Assembly (NCBI RefSeq): GCF_036038375.1
Contig: NZ_CP107935.1
Span: 7,254,001-7,318,000, forward strand
Source of the DNA: Streptomyces sp. NBC_00414
GTDB taxonomy: Bacteria > Actinomycetota > Actinomycetes > Streptomycetales > Streptomycetaceae
Direction of reading: 5' to 3'
Length of the DNA: 64,000 nt
Shown here one piece after another: positions 56,123 through 63,909 of the stretch. Positions within the stretch are counted from its first letter, which is position 1; each line of letters opens with the position of its first letter. The position numbers were made by a program, and so were the translations under genes. Below the pieces are notes generated by a model, which saw only the letters and a program-made list of their open reading frames with translations, was not told where the DNA came from and did no database searches.

Positions 56123-57004
56123 ATGGCAAGAGTTAATGCAGATGCTTGGGTTCCCGATGAGTACGGCTCAGAGGTAATCACCCGAGTTCAGCAGAATTCC
56201 GCAATTGAGGCCGTCGCACGTCGCATCAATATGAACAGCGACATTATGAAGGTTCCTCGCACTGGCGCTATTGGCGTTGACGTTGTGGCCAAGGGAGCGG
56301 CTTACACAGATGCTGAGCCAACCCTAGATAACGTCACTCTCGATGCGGTGAAGTTCGGTACTACCGTCACCATCGCTGAGGAAGACCTAGACGACGCAAT
56401 CGTTAATGCGGTTGCTGCGTTTCAGGCAGAGTGGGCAGTCTCTTACGCACGTAAGCTAGACAATGCCTGCCTTGGAGTTACTAACGGAACTGTGAACGGC
56501 GGAACCGTTCCATTCAAGTCTGTCTATGCGTCTGTGACGTCTGGACAGAAGATTGCAACAGCGGGTGCGGTTACTTATGCCAAGCTCTCTGACACCGTAG
56601 CCCTTTACGAGGGAAGCACGTACGCAAATGACGCGGACACCGTTGTTATTGCGCACCCTTCTTTCAAGGCTTCTTTCCGTGGAATGGTTGACGACAATCA
56701 CCGTCCAATCTTTGTTGAGGGTCTAGCGGGTACGCCTGCAACTCTCTTTGGTATCCCTGTGAACTTCTCATTCGGTGCCAAGACAAACAGCACTGCTTCG
56801 GATTCACCTTCTGGTAATCCTCTGCTTGTTGTGGGTAACCGTCAGCACCTTCTATTGGGTGTTCGCTCCGGTCCTGAGAGCCTGCTTTCTTACGATGCTG
56901 GTTTCCGTACCGATGAGCCAGTTCTCAAGATGCGTGCACGTCGTGCATTTGCTGTCGGTCGTGCGGACTCCTTCGGAATCCTTGAGGTGACCGCAGGAGC
57001 GTAA
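56123..57004 (+). CDS. Major capsid protein, HK97 fold
   Basis: 293 residues: ARVNADAWVPDEYGSEVITRV start, then FGTTVTIAEEDLDDAIVNA, the DTVVIAHPSFKASFRG loop and LLVVGNRQHLLLGVRSG. The order matches HK97-fold capsid proteins of actinophages, without a cleavable delta domain. It is small, consistent with a modest head that fits a 13-kb genome. A strong hairpin follows. Confidence 0.92.
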   Translation: MARVNADAWVPDEYGSEVITRVQQNSAIEAVARRINMNSDIMKVPRTGAIGVDVVAKGAAYTDAEPTLDNVTLDAVKFGTTVTIAEEDLDDAIVNAVAAFQAEWAVSYARKLDNACLGVTNGTVNGGTVPFKSVYASVTSGQKIATAGAVTYAKLSDTVALYEGSTYANDADTVVIAHPSFKASFRGMVDDNHRPIFVEGLAGTPATLFGIPVNFSFGAKTNSTASDSPSGNPLLVVGNRQHLLLGVRSGPESLLSYDAGFRTDEPVLKMRARRAFAVGRADSFGILEVTAGA

Positions 57005-57029
57005 TCCTTATGGATTAGTTCCGGCTGAG

Positions 57030-57057
57030 GGGGCAGAGGTTTTCGAGCCTCTGCCCC
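57030..57057 (+). terminator. Hairpin after capsid gene
   Basis: GGGGCAGAGG, 8-base loop, complement, then TTCTCTC. It may set the ratio of capsid to downstream head proteins, or protect the 3' end of the capsid message. Confidence 0.75.
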
Positions 57058-57083
57058 TTCTCTCATGAAAGGGGCAATGAACT

Positions 57084-57548
57084 ATGGCACTTAACACGTA
57101 CTTCTATGGCTCAGTGTTCGCTAAGGCGTTCAGTGGGCAAATCAATATCCCGTCCGACACAATCAAGATTGCTCTAGTCGGTTCGGGCTATACGCCTAAC
57201 CGCAATACTCAGGGCGCATGGTCAACCGTGAGCACTAATGAGGTTTCTGGCACGGGCTATACAGCGGGCGGACAGGCACTAGCAAATAAGGCTTTGTCTT
57301 ACGCCTCATACAAGATGAAGATGGATGCCGACGACGTTACTTGGACTGGCCTAACCGCCAATGCTCGATATGCCGTTGTCTATGACGACACGGCAAGCGG
57401 TAAGCCTCTCATTGGATATGTGGACTTTGGGGAAACCCTCAGCCTCTCCAATGAAGACTTCACCATTGAGTTCTCATTCTTTGAGCAAGACCCGGATTCC
57501 GGCGAGTTCATTTCAGGCTCAGGGCTCTTTGAGATTGAGGTCTCATGA
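57084..57548 (+). CDS. Phage structural protein (decoration/head-fibre type)
   Basis: 154 residues starting MALNTYFYGSVFAKAFSGQI. It has TNEVSGTGYTAGGQAL and ARYAVVYDD, LIGYVDFG, a pattern shared by many siphophage proteins encoded near the capsid gene and annotated as head or virion proteins. It probably decorates the capsid. The stop overlaps the next start (ATGA). Confidence 0.72.
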   Translation: MALNTYFYGSVFAKAFSGQINIPSDTIKIALVGSGYTPNRNTQGAWSTVSTNEVSGTGYTAGGQALANKALSYASYKMKMDADDVTWTGLTANARYAVVYDDTASGKPLIGYVDFGETLSLSNEDFTIEFSFFEQDPDSGEFISGSGLFEIEVS

Positions 57549-57832
57549 GCGTCAGCCTTTCAGTCGGCAGGGCAACCGCTAGGGGTCTCGGGTGGAGCGT
57601 CGGCCGGACACCAGGAACGGCCCCTAGTGAGCCTGTGAGCGTCTCTCTCGCGTCCGGCAAGGCAATCGGCCGGGGGTTGGGTTGGAGCGTCACACGCGCC
57701 CCCTCAGAGCTTCCGGCCTACACAGAGCTAGCTATGACGCTTGCTCGCAGAAGGGTAATCCTCACCCTTGGCTCTAATGCTTTGGCTCTAGAGCTACCGA
57801 GGAAGATTCTACGAATGGAGATTGAAGCATGA
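57545..57832 (+). CDS. Head-associated protein with internal repeat
   Basis: 95 residues. VSLSVGRATARGLGWSVGRT is repeated as VSLASGKAIGRGLGWSVTRA, each followed by a short Pro/Ser linker; the C-terminus is different (LARRRVILTLGSNALALELP). Coupled to both neighbours by 4-base overlaps. Function unknown; perhaps a fibre- or pilus-like beta repeat on the virion. Confidence 0.7.
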   Translation: MSVSLSVGRATARGLGWSVGRTPGTAPSEPVSVSLASGKAIGRGLGWSVTRAPSELPAYTELAMTLARRRVILTLGSNALALELPRKILRMEIEA

Positions 57833-58155
57833 TTGACACCCGTACTTACTTTGTCGGGCAAGTGCCTGTGGACGCTTTGGCTATCACAGTGCAAGACGAG
57901 AATGAGGAAGCCCGCGACCTTTCCGGTTACGAGGGTGCCTCAGCTCTTTTCATTGGTCCCGATGATGTGACGCGTACCGGCGGAACGGCAGCAATCACGG
58001 ATGCGGTCAATGGTCTAGTGACCTTTAATTGGCCGTCAACAACTCTCTTTGATGTTCCGGGGGATTACAGCTTGCGATTGAAGCTAACCGCAGGCTCAGG
58101 AACGGATTACACAACTCCTATCCGAGTAGTGGTCAAGAGAGGATTGGAGGACTAA
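57829..58155 (+). CDS. Small beta-rich virion protein (BppU-N-like)
   Basis: 108 residues (TYFVGQVPVDALAITVQDEN, later DVPGDYSLRLKLTAGSGTDY), a beta-sandwich pattern seen in N-terminal domains of some phage baseplate or head-fibre proteins. In a tail-less element it more likely binds the head. It overlaps the previous gene by four bases. Confidence 0.65.
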   Translation: MIDTRTYFVGQVPVDALAITVQDENEEARDLSGYEGASALFIGPDDVTRTGGTAAITDAVNGLVTFNWPSTTLFDVPGDYSLRLKLTAGSGTDYTTPIRVVVKRGLED

Positions 58156-58157
58156 AG

Positions 58158-58574
58158 ATGTACGCATCGATTAATGACGTTGATGAAATCGCGGGGGTTT
58201 CTGTTGACCTAGCTACCTTGAAGAAGGCTCAGGCAATCATTGAAACAGCTAGCGGAAGACCAGAGGAACTAGTAACCGATACGACCGACTTGATTTGGTT
58301 GAAGAAGGCTACGGCTTATCAGTGTGCCTATATGGAAGATGACCCAACGTCTGTCTTTGAACAGCCAAACTTGGAGTCCATCACTCAGGGACAGAACAAG
58401 ATGGTTATGGGCAACAAGCCTGTTTGGTTGTCGCCGGTAGCTCAAAAGGCCATTGGCAATCTGTCATGGCGTAAGAGCCGCTTTATTAGCTTCCCGCCAA
58501 CGAACTACCGCAGAGAACAGCGTAGACAGGATTTGGAATCTGACAGGATGCGCCATAGGTGGTGGGCCTGGTGA
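58158..58574 (+). CDS. Head-tail connector (gp6/gp15-type)
   Basis: 138 residues beginning MYASINDVDEIAGVSVDLATLKKAQAII, the usual head of connector proteins with a helix bundle (IWLKKATAYQCAYM) and a basic C-terminus (NYRREQRRQDLESDRMRHRW). It should dock below the portal and offer the interface for a tail supplied by a helper phage. Confidence 0.82.
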   Translation: MYASINDVDEIAGVSVDLATLKKAQAIIETASGRPEELVTDTTDLIWLKKATAYQCAYMEDDPTSVFEQPNLESITQGQNKMVMGNKPVWLSPVAQKAIGNLSWRKSRFISFPPTNYRREQRRQDLESDRMRHRWWAW

Positions 58575-58969
58575 GAGTCATGGCTATGAAGCGCTATGAG
58601 CTAGTCGTAGACATTTACAAGTATGTCTTTGATGGACAGAACGAAGCGGGCGGGTTCCTATTCCACTATGAGTATGAGAATCCCGTAACCACTAAGGCTA
58701 CTGGTGGCTCTATCAAGCCGTTTGATTCCCTGGAATCATTCGGGGCTATCTACAAAGAACAACAGATGGTAGAGCTGTACATGCCTTACCGACCTAGCTT
58801 GCGAGACAAGCTAGGCAGGATTAGGAACAAGACTGGAGAGGTTCAGTTTGTAGAGCCGGACAATGACTCAATGGAGTTCGAGATTTTCGGCATCTTCCCT
58901 CAGGTAGACATGAACGGCCGAACCGTTGATTACCGCGTTATCTGCAAGAGGTCAGTTAGACAGAACTGA
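58571..58969 (+). CDS. Head-closure/stopper protein
   Basis: 132 residues from a GTG that overlaps the connector stop (GTGA); an ATG at 58580 is an alternative. KRYELVVDIYKYVFDG and PVTTKATGGSIKPFD, with the beta-rich body, match SPP1-gp16-like head-completion proteins, which bind the tail. It is the last gene of the element, so the encoded particle stops at the tail interface. Confidence 0.78.
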   Translation: MRVMAMKRYELVVDIYKYVFDGQNEAGGFLFHYEYENPVTTKATGGSIKPFDSLESFGAIYKEQQMVELYMPYRPSLRDKLGRIRNKTGEVQFVEPDNDSMEFEIFGIFPQVDMNGRTVDYRVICKRSVRQN

Positions 58970-58977
58970 GAAACAAA

Positions 58978-59013
58978 GAAGGACCCCCACCAAATCCCCG
59001 GTGGAGGTCCTTC
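58978..59013. terminator. Bidirectional terminator between the element and glnA
   Basis: GAAGGACC-C-CCACC stem with one mismatch and an 8-base loop, T-rich on both strands (TTCTCTTT forward, TTTGTTTC on the minus strand). It ends the element's last transcript and, on the other strand, glnA. 59014-59128 has no gene; it holds TGACAG-type direct repeats that may be integrase arm sites. Confidence 0.8.
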
Positions 59014-59128
59014 TTCTCTTTGCCTAAATAGCGGCTGGCTTATCGGGCCAATTACTCAACTTGACAGGGCTGCTAGTATCTGTCCCTGACAGCGTGCATG
59101 AGTAGAACTGCTACTAAGACAGATTTTC

Positions 59129-60538
59129 CTAGAGGTCGAAGTACAGCTCGAACTCGTGCGGGTGCGGACGCAGCTGCAGCGGCGCGATCTCGTTCGTGCG
59201 CTTGTAGTCGATCCACGTCTCGATCAGGTCGGACGTGAACACGTCGCCCGCGAGCAGGAACTCGTGGTCGGCCTCAAGGCGGTCCAGGACGGCCGGGAGC
59301 GAGGTCGGGACCTGCGCGACGCCCGCGTGCTCCTCGGGAGCCAGCTCGTAGAGGTCCTTGTCGATCGGCTCGGCCGGCTCGATCTTGTTCTTGATGCCGT
59401 CGAGGCCCGCGAGCAGCAGCGCCGAGAAGGCGAGGTACGGGTTGCCGGAGGAGTCGGGCGCGCGGAACTCGACGCGCTTGGCCTTCGGGTTCGAGCCGGT
59501 GATCGGGATACGCATGGCCGCGGAGCGGTTGCGCTGCGAGTACACCAGGTTGACCGGGGCCTCGAAGCCGGGGACCAGGCGGTGGTAGGAGTTCACCGTC
59601 GGGTTGGTGAAGGCCAGCAGCGACGGGGCGTGCTTGAGGATGCCGCCGATGTAGAAGCGGGCGGTGTCCGACAGGCCCGCGTAACCGGCCTCGTCGTAGA
59701 ACAGCGGGTCGCCGTTCGCCCACAGCGACGAGTGGATGTGCATGCCCGAGCCGTTGTCACCGAAGATCGGCTTCGGCATGAAGGTCGCGGTCTTGCCGTT
59801 GCGCCAGGCGACGTTCTTCACGATGTACTTGAAGAGCTGGAGGTCGTCGGCCGCGGCCAGCAGCGTGTTGAACTTGTAGTTGATCTCGGCCTGGCCGGCG
59901 GTGCCCACCTCGTGGTGCTGACGCTCGACCTGGAGGCCGGACTTGGCCAGCTCCAGGGAGATCTCGGCACGCAGGTCGGCGAAGTGGTCGACCGGCGGGG
60001 TCGGGAAGTACCCGCCCTTGTAGCGGACCTTGTAACCGCGGTTGTTCTCGACCGCACCGGTGTTCCAGGCGCCGGCCTCGGAGTCGATGTGGTAGAACGC
60101 CTCGTTCGACTTGGTGTCGAAACGCACGCTGTCGAACACGTAGAACTCGGCCTCGGGACCGAAGAACGCGGTGTCGGCGATACCGGTCGACGCGAGGTAG
60201 GCCTCGGCCTTCTTGGCCACGTTGCGCGGGTCACGGGAGTACTGCTCGCCCGTGATCGGGTCGTGGATGAAGAAGTTGATGTTGACCGTCTTGTCGCGGC
60301 GGAAGGAGTCGACGCGCGCGGTGGACAGGTCGGCGCGGAGCGCCATGTCGGACTCGTGGATGGCCTGGAAGCCGCGGATGGAGGAGCCGTCGAAAGCCAG
60401 TTCCTCGGTCGGGTCGAAGGCCTCAGCCGGAATCGTGAAGTGCTGCATCACACCCGGCAGGTCGCAGAAGCGGACGTCGACGAACTTGACGTCCTCGTCC
60501 TTGATGAACTTCTTGGCCTCGTCGGCGTTCTGGAACAT
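59129..60538 (-). CDS. glnA: Glutamine synthetase I
   Basis: 469 residues. GSI-beta type: FDGSSIRGFQAIHESDM, AEFYVFD, HHEVGTAGQAEINYKFN, MPKPIFGDNGSGMHIH and NRSAAMRIP. Tyr397 in KDLYELAPEE is the canonical adenylylation site, the target of GlnE in this window. It assimilates ammonium into glutamine. GGAGGAG precedes the ATG at 60538. The 3' end is the integration site: the last codons, PHEFELYFDL and stop, now come from the element, while the former ending (HEFELYYDV) sits at 45866-45900. GlnR boxes lie upstream. Confidence 0.97.
   Translation of the reverse strand: MFQNADEAKKFIKDEDVKFVDVRFCDLPGVMQHFTIPAEAFDPTEELAFDGSSIRGFQAIHESDMALRADLSTARVDSFRRDKTVNINFFIHDPITGEQYSRDPRNVAKKAEAYLASTGIADTAFFGPEAEFYVFDSVRFDTKSNEAFYHIDSEAGAWNTGAVENNRGYKVRYKGGYFPTPPVDHFADLRAEISLELAKSGLQVERQHHEVGTAGQAEINYKFNTLLAAADDLQLFKYIVKNVAWRNGKTATFMPKPIFGDNGSGMHIHSSLWANGDPLFYDEAGYAGLSDTARFYIGGILKHAPSLLAFTNPTVNSYHRLVPGFEAPVNLVYSQRNRSAAMRIPITGSNPKAKRVEFRAPDSSGNPYLAFSALLLAGLDGIKNKIEPAEPIDKDLYELAPEEHAGVAQVPTSLPAVLDRLEADHEFLLAGDVFTSDLIETWIDYKRTNEIAPLQLRPHPHEFELYFDL
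59140..59159. other. attR core
   Basis: AGTACAGCTCGAACTCGTGC, identical to 45878-45897 and lying within the last codons of glnA, encoding HEFELYF. It marks the right boundary of the element. Confidence 0.9.
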
Positions 60539-60636
60539 CCAGCTCCTCCTACTCCCGCTCACTTCGGACCGGGGTGGTAGTTCGTTCGTGCGGCCAGTGC
60601 GGTGGCACACGCTGAGCCCGACCTTAAGGACGGGTG

Positions 60637-60674
60637 ATTTCTCCAGCGTGACCCATTTGTTTCGCCCAAGTTAA
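60637..60674 (-). promoter_or_regulatory. Tandem GlnR boxes upstream of glnA
   Basis: On the minus strand: TTAAC-N6-GAAAC-N6-GTCAC-N6-GAAAT, two a/b-site pairs with exact spacing, about 100 bases before the glnA start. Arrangement is the same as at glnII. Confidence 0.85.
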
Positions 60675-60737
60675 CCGGACCAGGTCCGGTGTACCCCACC
60701 TGTCCGCATCGCAAAACGGCCGCAGTACCGTGGACGG

Positions 60738-61205
60738 GTGGACAACAGGCAAGCAATCGGATCGTGGCTGTCCGGACCCCGCGCGGCCGCCGAGGACGCC
60801 GGTGCCGACTTCGGATACCGCGGAGAGCAGTTGGGCCTGCCCGAGTCGGGCCCCGGATCCATCGCGCGCCCCGGCAGGCGCCTGGGCGCCCTCGCCGTCG
60901 ACTGGGGTCTGTGCACCTTGATCGCATACGGCCTGATCACCGACGGCTACGGCCAGGCGACCGGGAACTGGGCGCTGCTCCTCTTCTTCGTCGTCGGCGT
61001 GCTGACCGTCGGCACCCTCGGCTTCACCCCGGGCAAGCGCCTGTTCGGCCTGCGGGTCCTCGCCCTGGACACCGGCACGGTCAACCCCCTGCGCGCCCTG
61101 CTGCGCACGGTCCTGCTGTGCCTCGGCCTCCCGGCCCTGATCTGGGACCGCGACGGACGCGGGCTGCACGACCGCCTGGCCCGCACGGTAGAAGTCAGGA
61201 TCTGA
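60738..61205 (+). CDS. RDD-family membrane protein
   Basis: 155 residues from a GTG. A cytoplasmic N-terminus is followed by an RDD domain: ARPGRRLGALAVDWGLCTLI contains the Arg and Asp residues that name the family, then TPGKRLFGLRVL and a last segment ending DGRGLHDRLARTVEV. Three membrane segments. Function of the family is unclear, perhaps ion or osmolyte transport. Divergent from glnA. Confidence 0.88.
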   Translation: MDNRQAIGSWLSGPRAAAEDAGADFGYRGEQLGLPESGPGSIARPGRRLGALAVDWGLCTLIAYGLITDGYGQATGNWALLLFFVVGVLTVGTLGFTPGKRLFGLRVLALDTGTVNPLRALLRTVLLCLGLPALIWDRDGRGLHDRLARTVEVRI

Positions 61206-61287
61206 CCGGCGCCGGACCTCGTGCGGGCACGCACCGGACTCCGTACGCGTACGGAGGTGGGCGTCACGAGTACGGGTGCGGGCATGA

Positions 61288-61333
61288 GAACGGGGCGCCC
61301 CGGAACCGTCGGTGATTCCGGAACGCCCCGTTC
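61288..61333. terminator. Hairpin between convergent genes
   Basis: GAACGGGGCG and CCGGAA arms pair with their complements around a 10-base loop, with a small internal loop. It lies between the RDD and DUF4191 genes and can serve both. Confidence 0.78.
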
Positions 61334-61354
61334 CAGTGGAGCTCAGGTGCGGCG

Positions 61355-62053
61355 CTAGCGCATCTTCCCGCCGCGCGGCATCCGCATGCCCTTGGGCATC
61401 GGGCCCTTGGGGAGCGGCATGTTGCTCATCAGGTCGCCGAGGGCGCGCAGCCGGTCGTTGGTCGCGGTGACCTGCGGGCCGGTCAGCACGCGCGGCAGCT
61501 TCACCATCGTCGTACGGAGCTTCTTCAGCTCGACCTGGCCCTCACCCGTGCCGACGAGGATGTCGTGCACCGGCACGTCCGCGACGATGCGGGCCATCTT
61601 CTTCTTCTCGGCGGCCAGCAGGCTCTTCACCCGGTTCGGGTTGCCCTCGGCCACCAGCACGATGCCGGCCTTGCCCACAGCCCGGTGGACCACATCCTGG
61701 CTGCGGTTCATCGCCACGGCCGGGGTCGTCGTCCAGCCGCGCCCGACATTGTCGAGCACCGCCGCCGCCGCGCCCGGCTGGCCCTCCATCTGGCCGAAGG
61801 CCGCCCGCTCGGCCCGGCGTCCGAAAACGATCGCCGACGCGAGGAAGGCGAGCAGGAGGCCGAGAATGCCGAGATAGATCGGGTGACCGATCCAGAAGCC
61901 GATCGCGAGGAAGACACCAAGGGTGACGATTCCGACAGCCGCGAGTACAAGACCGATCATTTTGTCGGCCTTGCGGGTCATCTTGTAAGTCAGAGCGATC
62001 TGCTTGAGTCGCCCGGGGTTCGCAGCGTCCGCTGCGGGTTCCTTCCTCGCCAT
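61355..62053 (-). CDS. DUF4191-family membrane protein
   Basis: 232 residues with two adjacent membrane segments (MIGLVLAAVGIVTLGVFLAI and YLGILGLLLAFLASAIVFG) and a basic cytoplasmic part ending in a Lys/Met/Pro/Gly tail (MPKGMRMPRGGKM). It is the DUF4191 type found next to lipA in actinomycetes. Role unknown. Confidence 0.88.
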   Translation of the reverse strand: MARKEPAADAANPGRLKQIALTYKMTRKADKMIGLVLAAVGIVTLGVFLAIGFWIGHPIYLGILGLLLAFLASAIVFGRRAERAAFGQMEGQPGAAAAVLDNVGRGWTTTPAVAMNRSQDVVHRAVGKAGIVLVAEGNPNRVKSLLAAEKKKMARIVADVPVHDILVGTGEGQVELKKLRTTMVKLPRVLTGPQVTATNDRLRALGDLMSNMPLPKGPMPKGMRMPRGGKMR

Positions 62054-62166
62054 GCCGAGAAGTCTACGTGTCGGGGGAAGCGCCGACGACGCCGGTGCCG
62101 GGTTCAGGGGTTCGGCCTCCGGCTTCGGGGAACCCGTGGACGCGTACGACGTGTACGCGCCGTCGC

Positions 62167-62367
62167 TCAGTGGCGGGTGACGAAGGACTGCTCCACGACA
62201 CGCTGTGCCTCGACGCGGTCCTTGGCGCGGCGACGGTCCTCAAGGACGGACGTCCAGGCGTTGCGGCGGGCGGTGCGCTGGCCACTGCTCAGGAGCAGGG
62301 ACTCGACGGCACGGAGTGCATCGGTGAACGACGGAATCGCTGTGGCGCGTACGGGCGCGGCCTGCAT
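62167..62367 (-). CDS. Conserved small Streptomyces protein
   Basis: 66 residues: MQAAPVRATAIPSFTDALRA, then RTARRNAWTSVLEDRRRAKD and RVVEQSFVTRH. Helical and basic, with strong conservation expected from its place beside lipA in Streptomyces. No known function. The 278-base gap to lipA (62368-62645) has no supported gene. Confidence 0.72.
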   Translation of the reverse strand: MQAAPVRATAIPSFTDALRAVESLLLSSGQRTARRNAWTSVLEDRRRAKDRVEAQRVVEQSFVTRH

Positions 62368-62645
62368 GATGGGGGTCCCCCCTCGGGACGGCGGCTCTGG
62401 CTAGGGCTCTACGGACTGTAGGACCAGGGTCACTGAATGGTGTTACCAGGGCGTGACCGACCGGTCAAACGCCAGTGAAGCCTTGATGTGCAGGCCCGAA
62501 ACCTTGACGCGGCCCTGATGTGGCCCCCATCTGCGGGGACGCTCAGGACCGCGTCGTACAGGCCATTACTGGTGGGTAGCTACTTGTGCGCAGATTCACA
62601 CGCCGAGCTGGCACCGCGTGCCATCTGTCGAGGGCCCGGCGGAAT

Positions 62646-63611
62646 TCAGACAGCCTGCGAGGCGACGTACGAACCACGCTTCTCGATGGCCATCTGGTAG
62701 AGGCGCCCGGCCCGGTACGAGGAGCGGACCAGCGGGCCCGACATGACTCCGGAGAAGCCGATCTGCTCGGCCTCGTCCTTCAGCTCCACGAACTCGTGCG
62801 GCTTCACCCAGCGCTCGACGGGGTGGTGGCGCACGGAGGGCCGCAGGTACTGCGTGATGGTGATGAGCTCGCAGCCCGCCTCGTGGAGCTGACGCAGGGC
62901 CTCGCTGACCTCTTCGCGGGTCTCGCCCATTCCGAGGATCAGGTTCGACTTCGTGACCAGACCGTAGTCACGGGCCGCCGTGATGACCTTCAGCGAACGG
63001 TCGTAGCGGAAGCCCGGACGGATGCGCTTGAAGATCCGGGGGACCGTCTCCACGTTGTGCGCGAAGACCTCCGGGCGGGAGGAGAAGACCTCGGCGAGCT
63101 GGTCCGGCTCGGCGTTGAAGTCCGGGGCGAGCAGCTCGACCTTGGTCCGGCCCTCGGCGCGGTCCGCGGTCTGCTGGTGGATCTGGCGGACCGTCTCCGC
63201 GTACAGCCAGGCGCCGCCGTCCTCCAGGTCGTCGCGGGCGACTCCGGTGATGGTCGCGTAGTTGAGATCCATGGTCACCACGGACTCGCCCACGCGGCGG
63301 GGCTCGTCGCGGTCCAGTGCCTCGGGCTTGCCCGTGTCGATCTGGCAGAAGTCGCAACGCCTCGTGCACTGGTCGCCGCCGATGAGGAACGTGGCCTCGC
63401 GGTCCTCCCAGCACTCGTAGATGTTGGGACAGCCCGCCTCCTGGCAGACCGTGTGCAGGCCCTCGCTCTTCACGAGGTTCTGCATCTTGGTGTATTCGGG
63501 ACCCATTTTCGCCCGGGTCTTGATCCACTCGGGCTTGCGCTCGATGGGGGTCTGGGCGTTCCGGACCTCCAGGCGCAGCATCTTGCGTCCGTCGGGTGCG
63601 ACTGCGGACAC
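62646..63611 (-). CDS. lipA: Lipoyl synthase
   Basis: 321 residues from GTG 63611, with GGAG five bases upstream. CQEAGCPNIYEC holds the auxiliary [4Fe-4S] cluster that donates sulfur and CTRRCDFC the radical-SAM cluster. RSSYRAGRL near the C-terminus contains the serine ligand. It inserts two sulfur atoms into octanoyl groups on 2-oxoacid dehydrogenases and the glycine-cleavage H protein. LipB lies upstream on the same strand. Confidence 0.97.
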   Translation of the reverse strand: MSAVAPDGRKMLRLEVRNAQTPIERKPEWIKTRAKMGPEYTKMQNLVKSEGLHTVCQEAGCPNIYECWEDREATFLIGGDQCTRRCDFCQIDTGKPEALDRDEPRRVGESVVTMDLNYATITGVARDDLEDGGAWLYAETVRQIHQQTADRAEGRTKVELLAPDFNAEPDQLAEVFSSRPEVFAHNVETVPRIFKRIRPGFRYDRSLKVITAARDYGLVTKSNLILGMGETREEVSEALRQLHEAGCELITITQYLRPSVRHHPVERWVKPHEFVELKDEAEQIGFSGVMSGPLVRSSYRAGRLYQMAIEKRGSYVASQAV

Positions 63612-63717
63612 ATCGGCTCCCTGTAGCTTCGATTCTTCGGCGTACACCAGGGTACGCCCGTGTGCTTCTCGGCCCCCGAGGTGGGCAACCTTCGGGAACG
63701 GGGGTGCATTCCCGGGG

Positions 63718-63907
63718 CCTTCTTTCGCCCCCGCCGCCCCTACCCGTTCCCGTCCCGCATGGGGGCTGCGCCCCCTCGCCCCCGTTGTCCTCAAACGCCG
63801 GACGGGCTGAAAGACGTCCGCCGGTCCGGCGTTTGAGGACCGGGGGTTCGGGGGCTGGCCCCCGAGTCGGTGACGGGACGGGTAGGGGCGGCGGGGGCGA
63901 AAGAAGG
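63718..63907. repeat. Nested 190-bp palindromic element
   Basis: Outer arms of 36 bp (63718-63754 and 63872-63907, one indel) enclose GGGGGCTGCGCCCCC-type dyads, which in turn enclose a 17-bp inner dyad (GTCCTCAAACGCCGGAC, 63787-63803 and 63824-63840). The inner module matches that at 10597-10719. It lies between lipB and lipA. Confidence 0.85.
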
Positions 63908-63909
63908 CC

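Larger units (their letters stand above)
45878..59159. mobile_element. Integrated capsid-encoding, tail-less phage satellite (probable)
   Basis: A 13.3-kb block of visibly lower GC between direct 20-bp repeats in the glnA 3' end. Left to right it has a tyrosine integrase; a leftward operon of four genes including an Lsr2-like one; a control region; and a rightward block of small genes, terminases, portal, scaffold, capsid and connectors, ending in a terminator. It lacks tail, tape-measure, baseplate, holin and lysin genes and a recognisable repressor. This order and content match capsid-forming satellites (cf-PICI-like, and the kind of satellites described for Streptomyces phages). A prophage that lost its late genes is the alternative. 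Confidence 0.85.

Noticed and set aside
45878..59159. Integrative conjugative element or plasmid
   Set aside because: No relaxase, FtsK-like Tra translocase, spread genes or partition genes; packaging and head genes define it as phage-derived.
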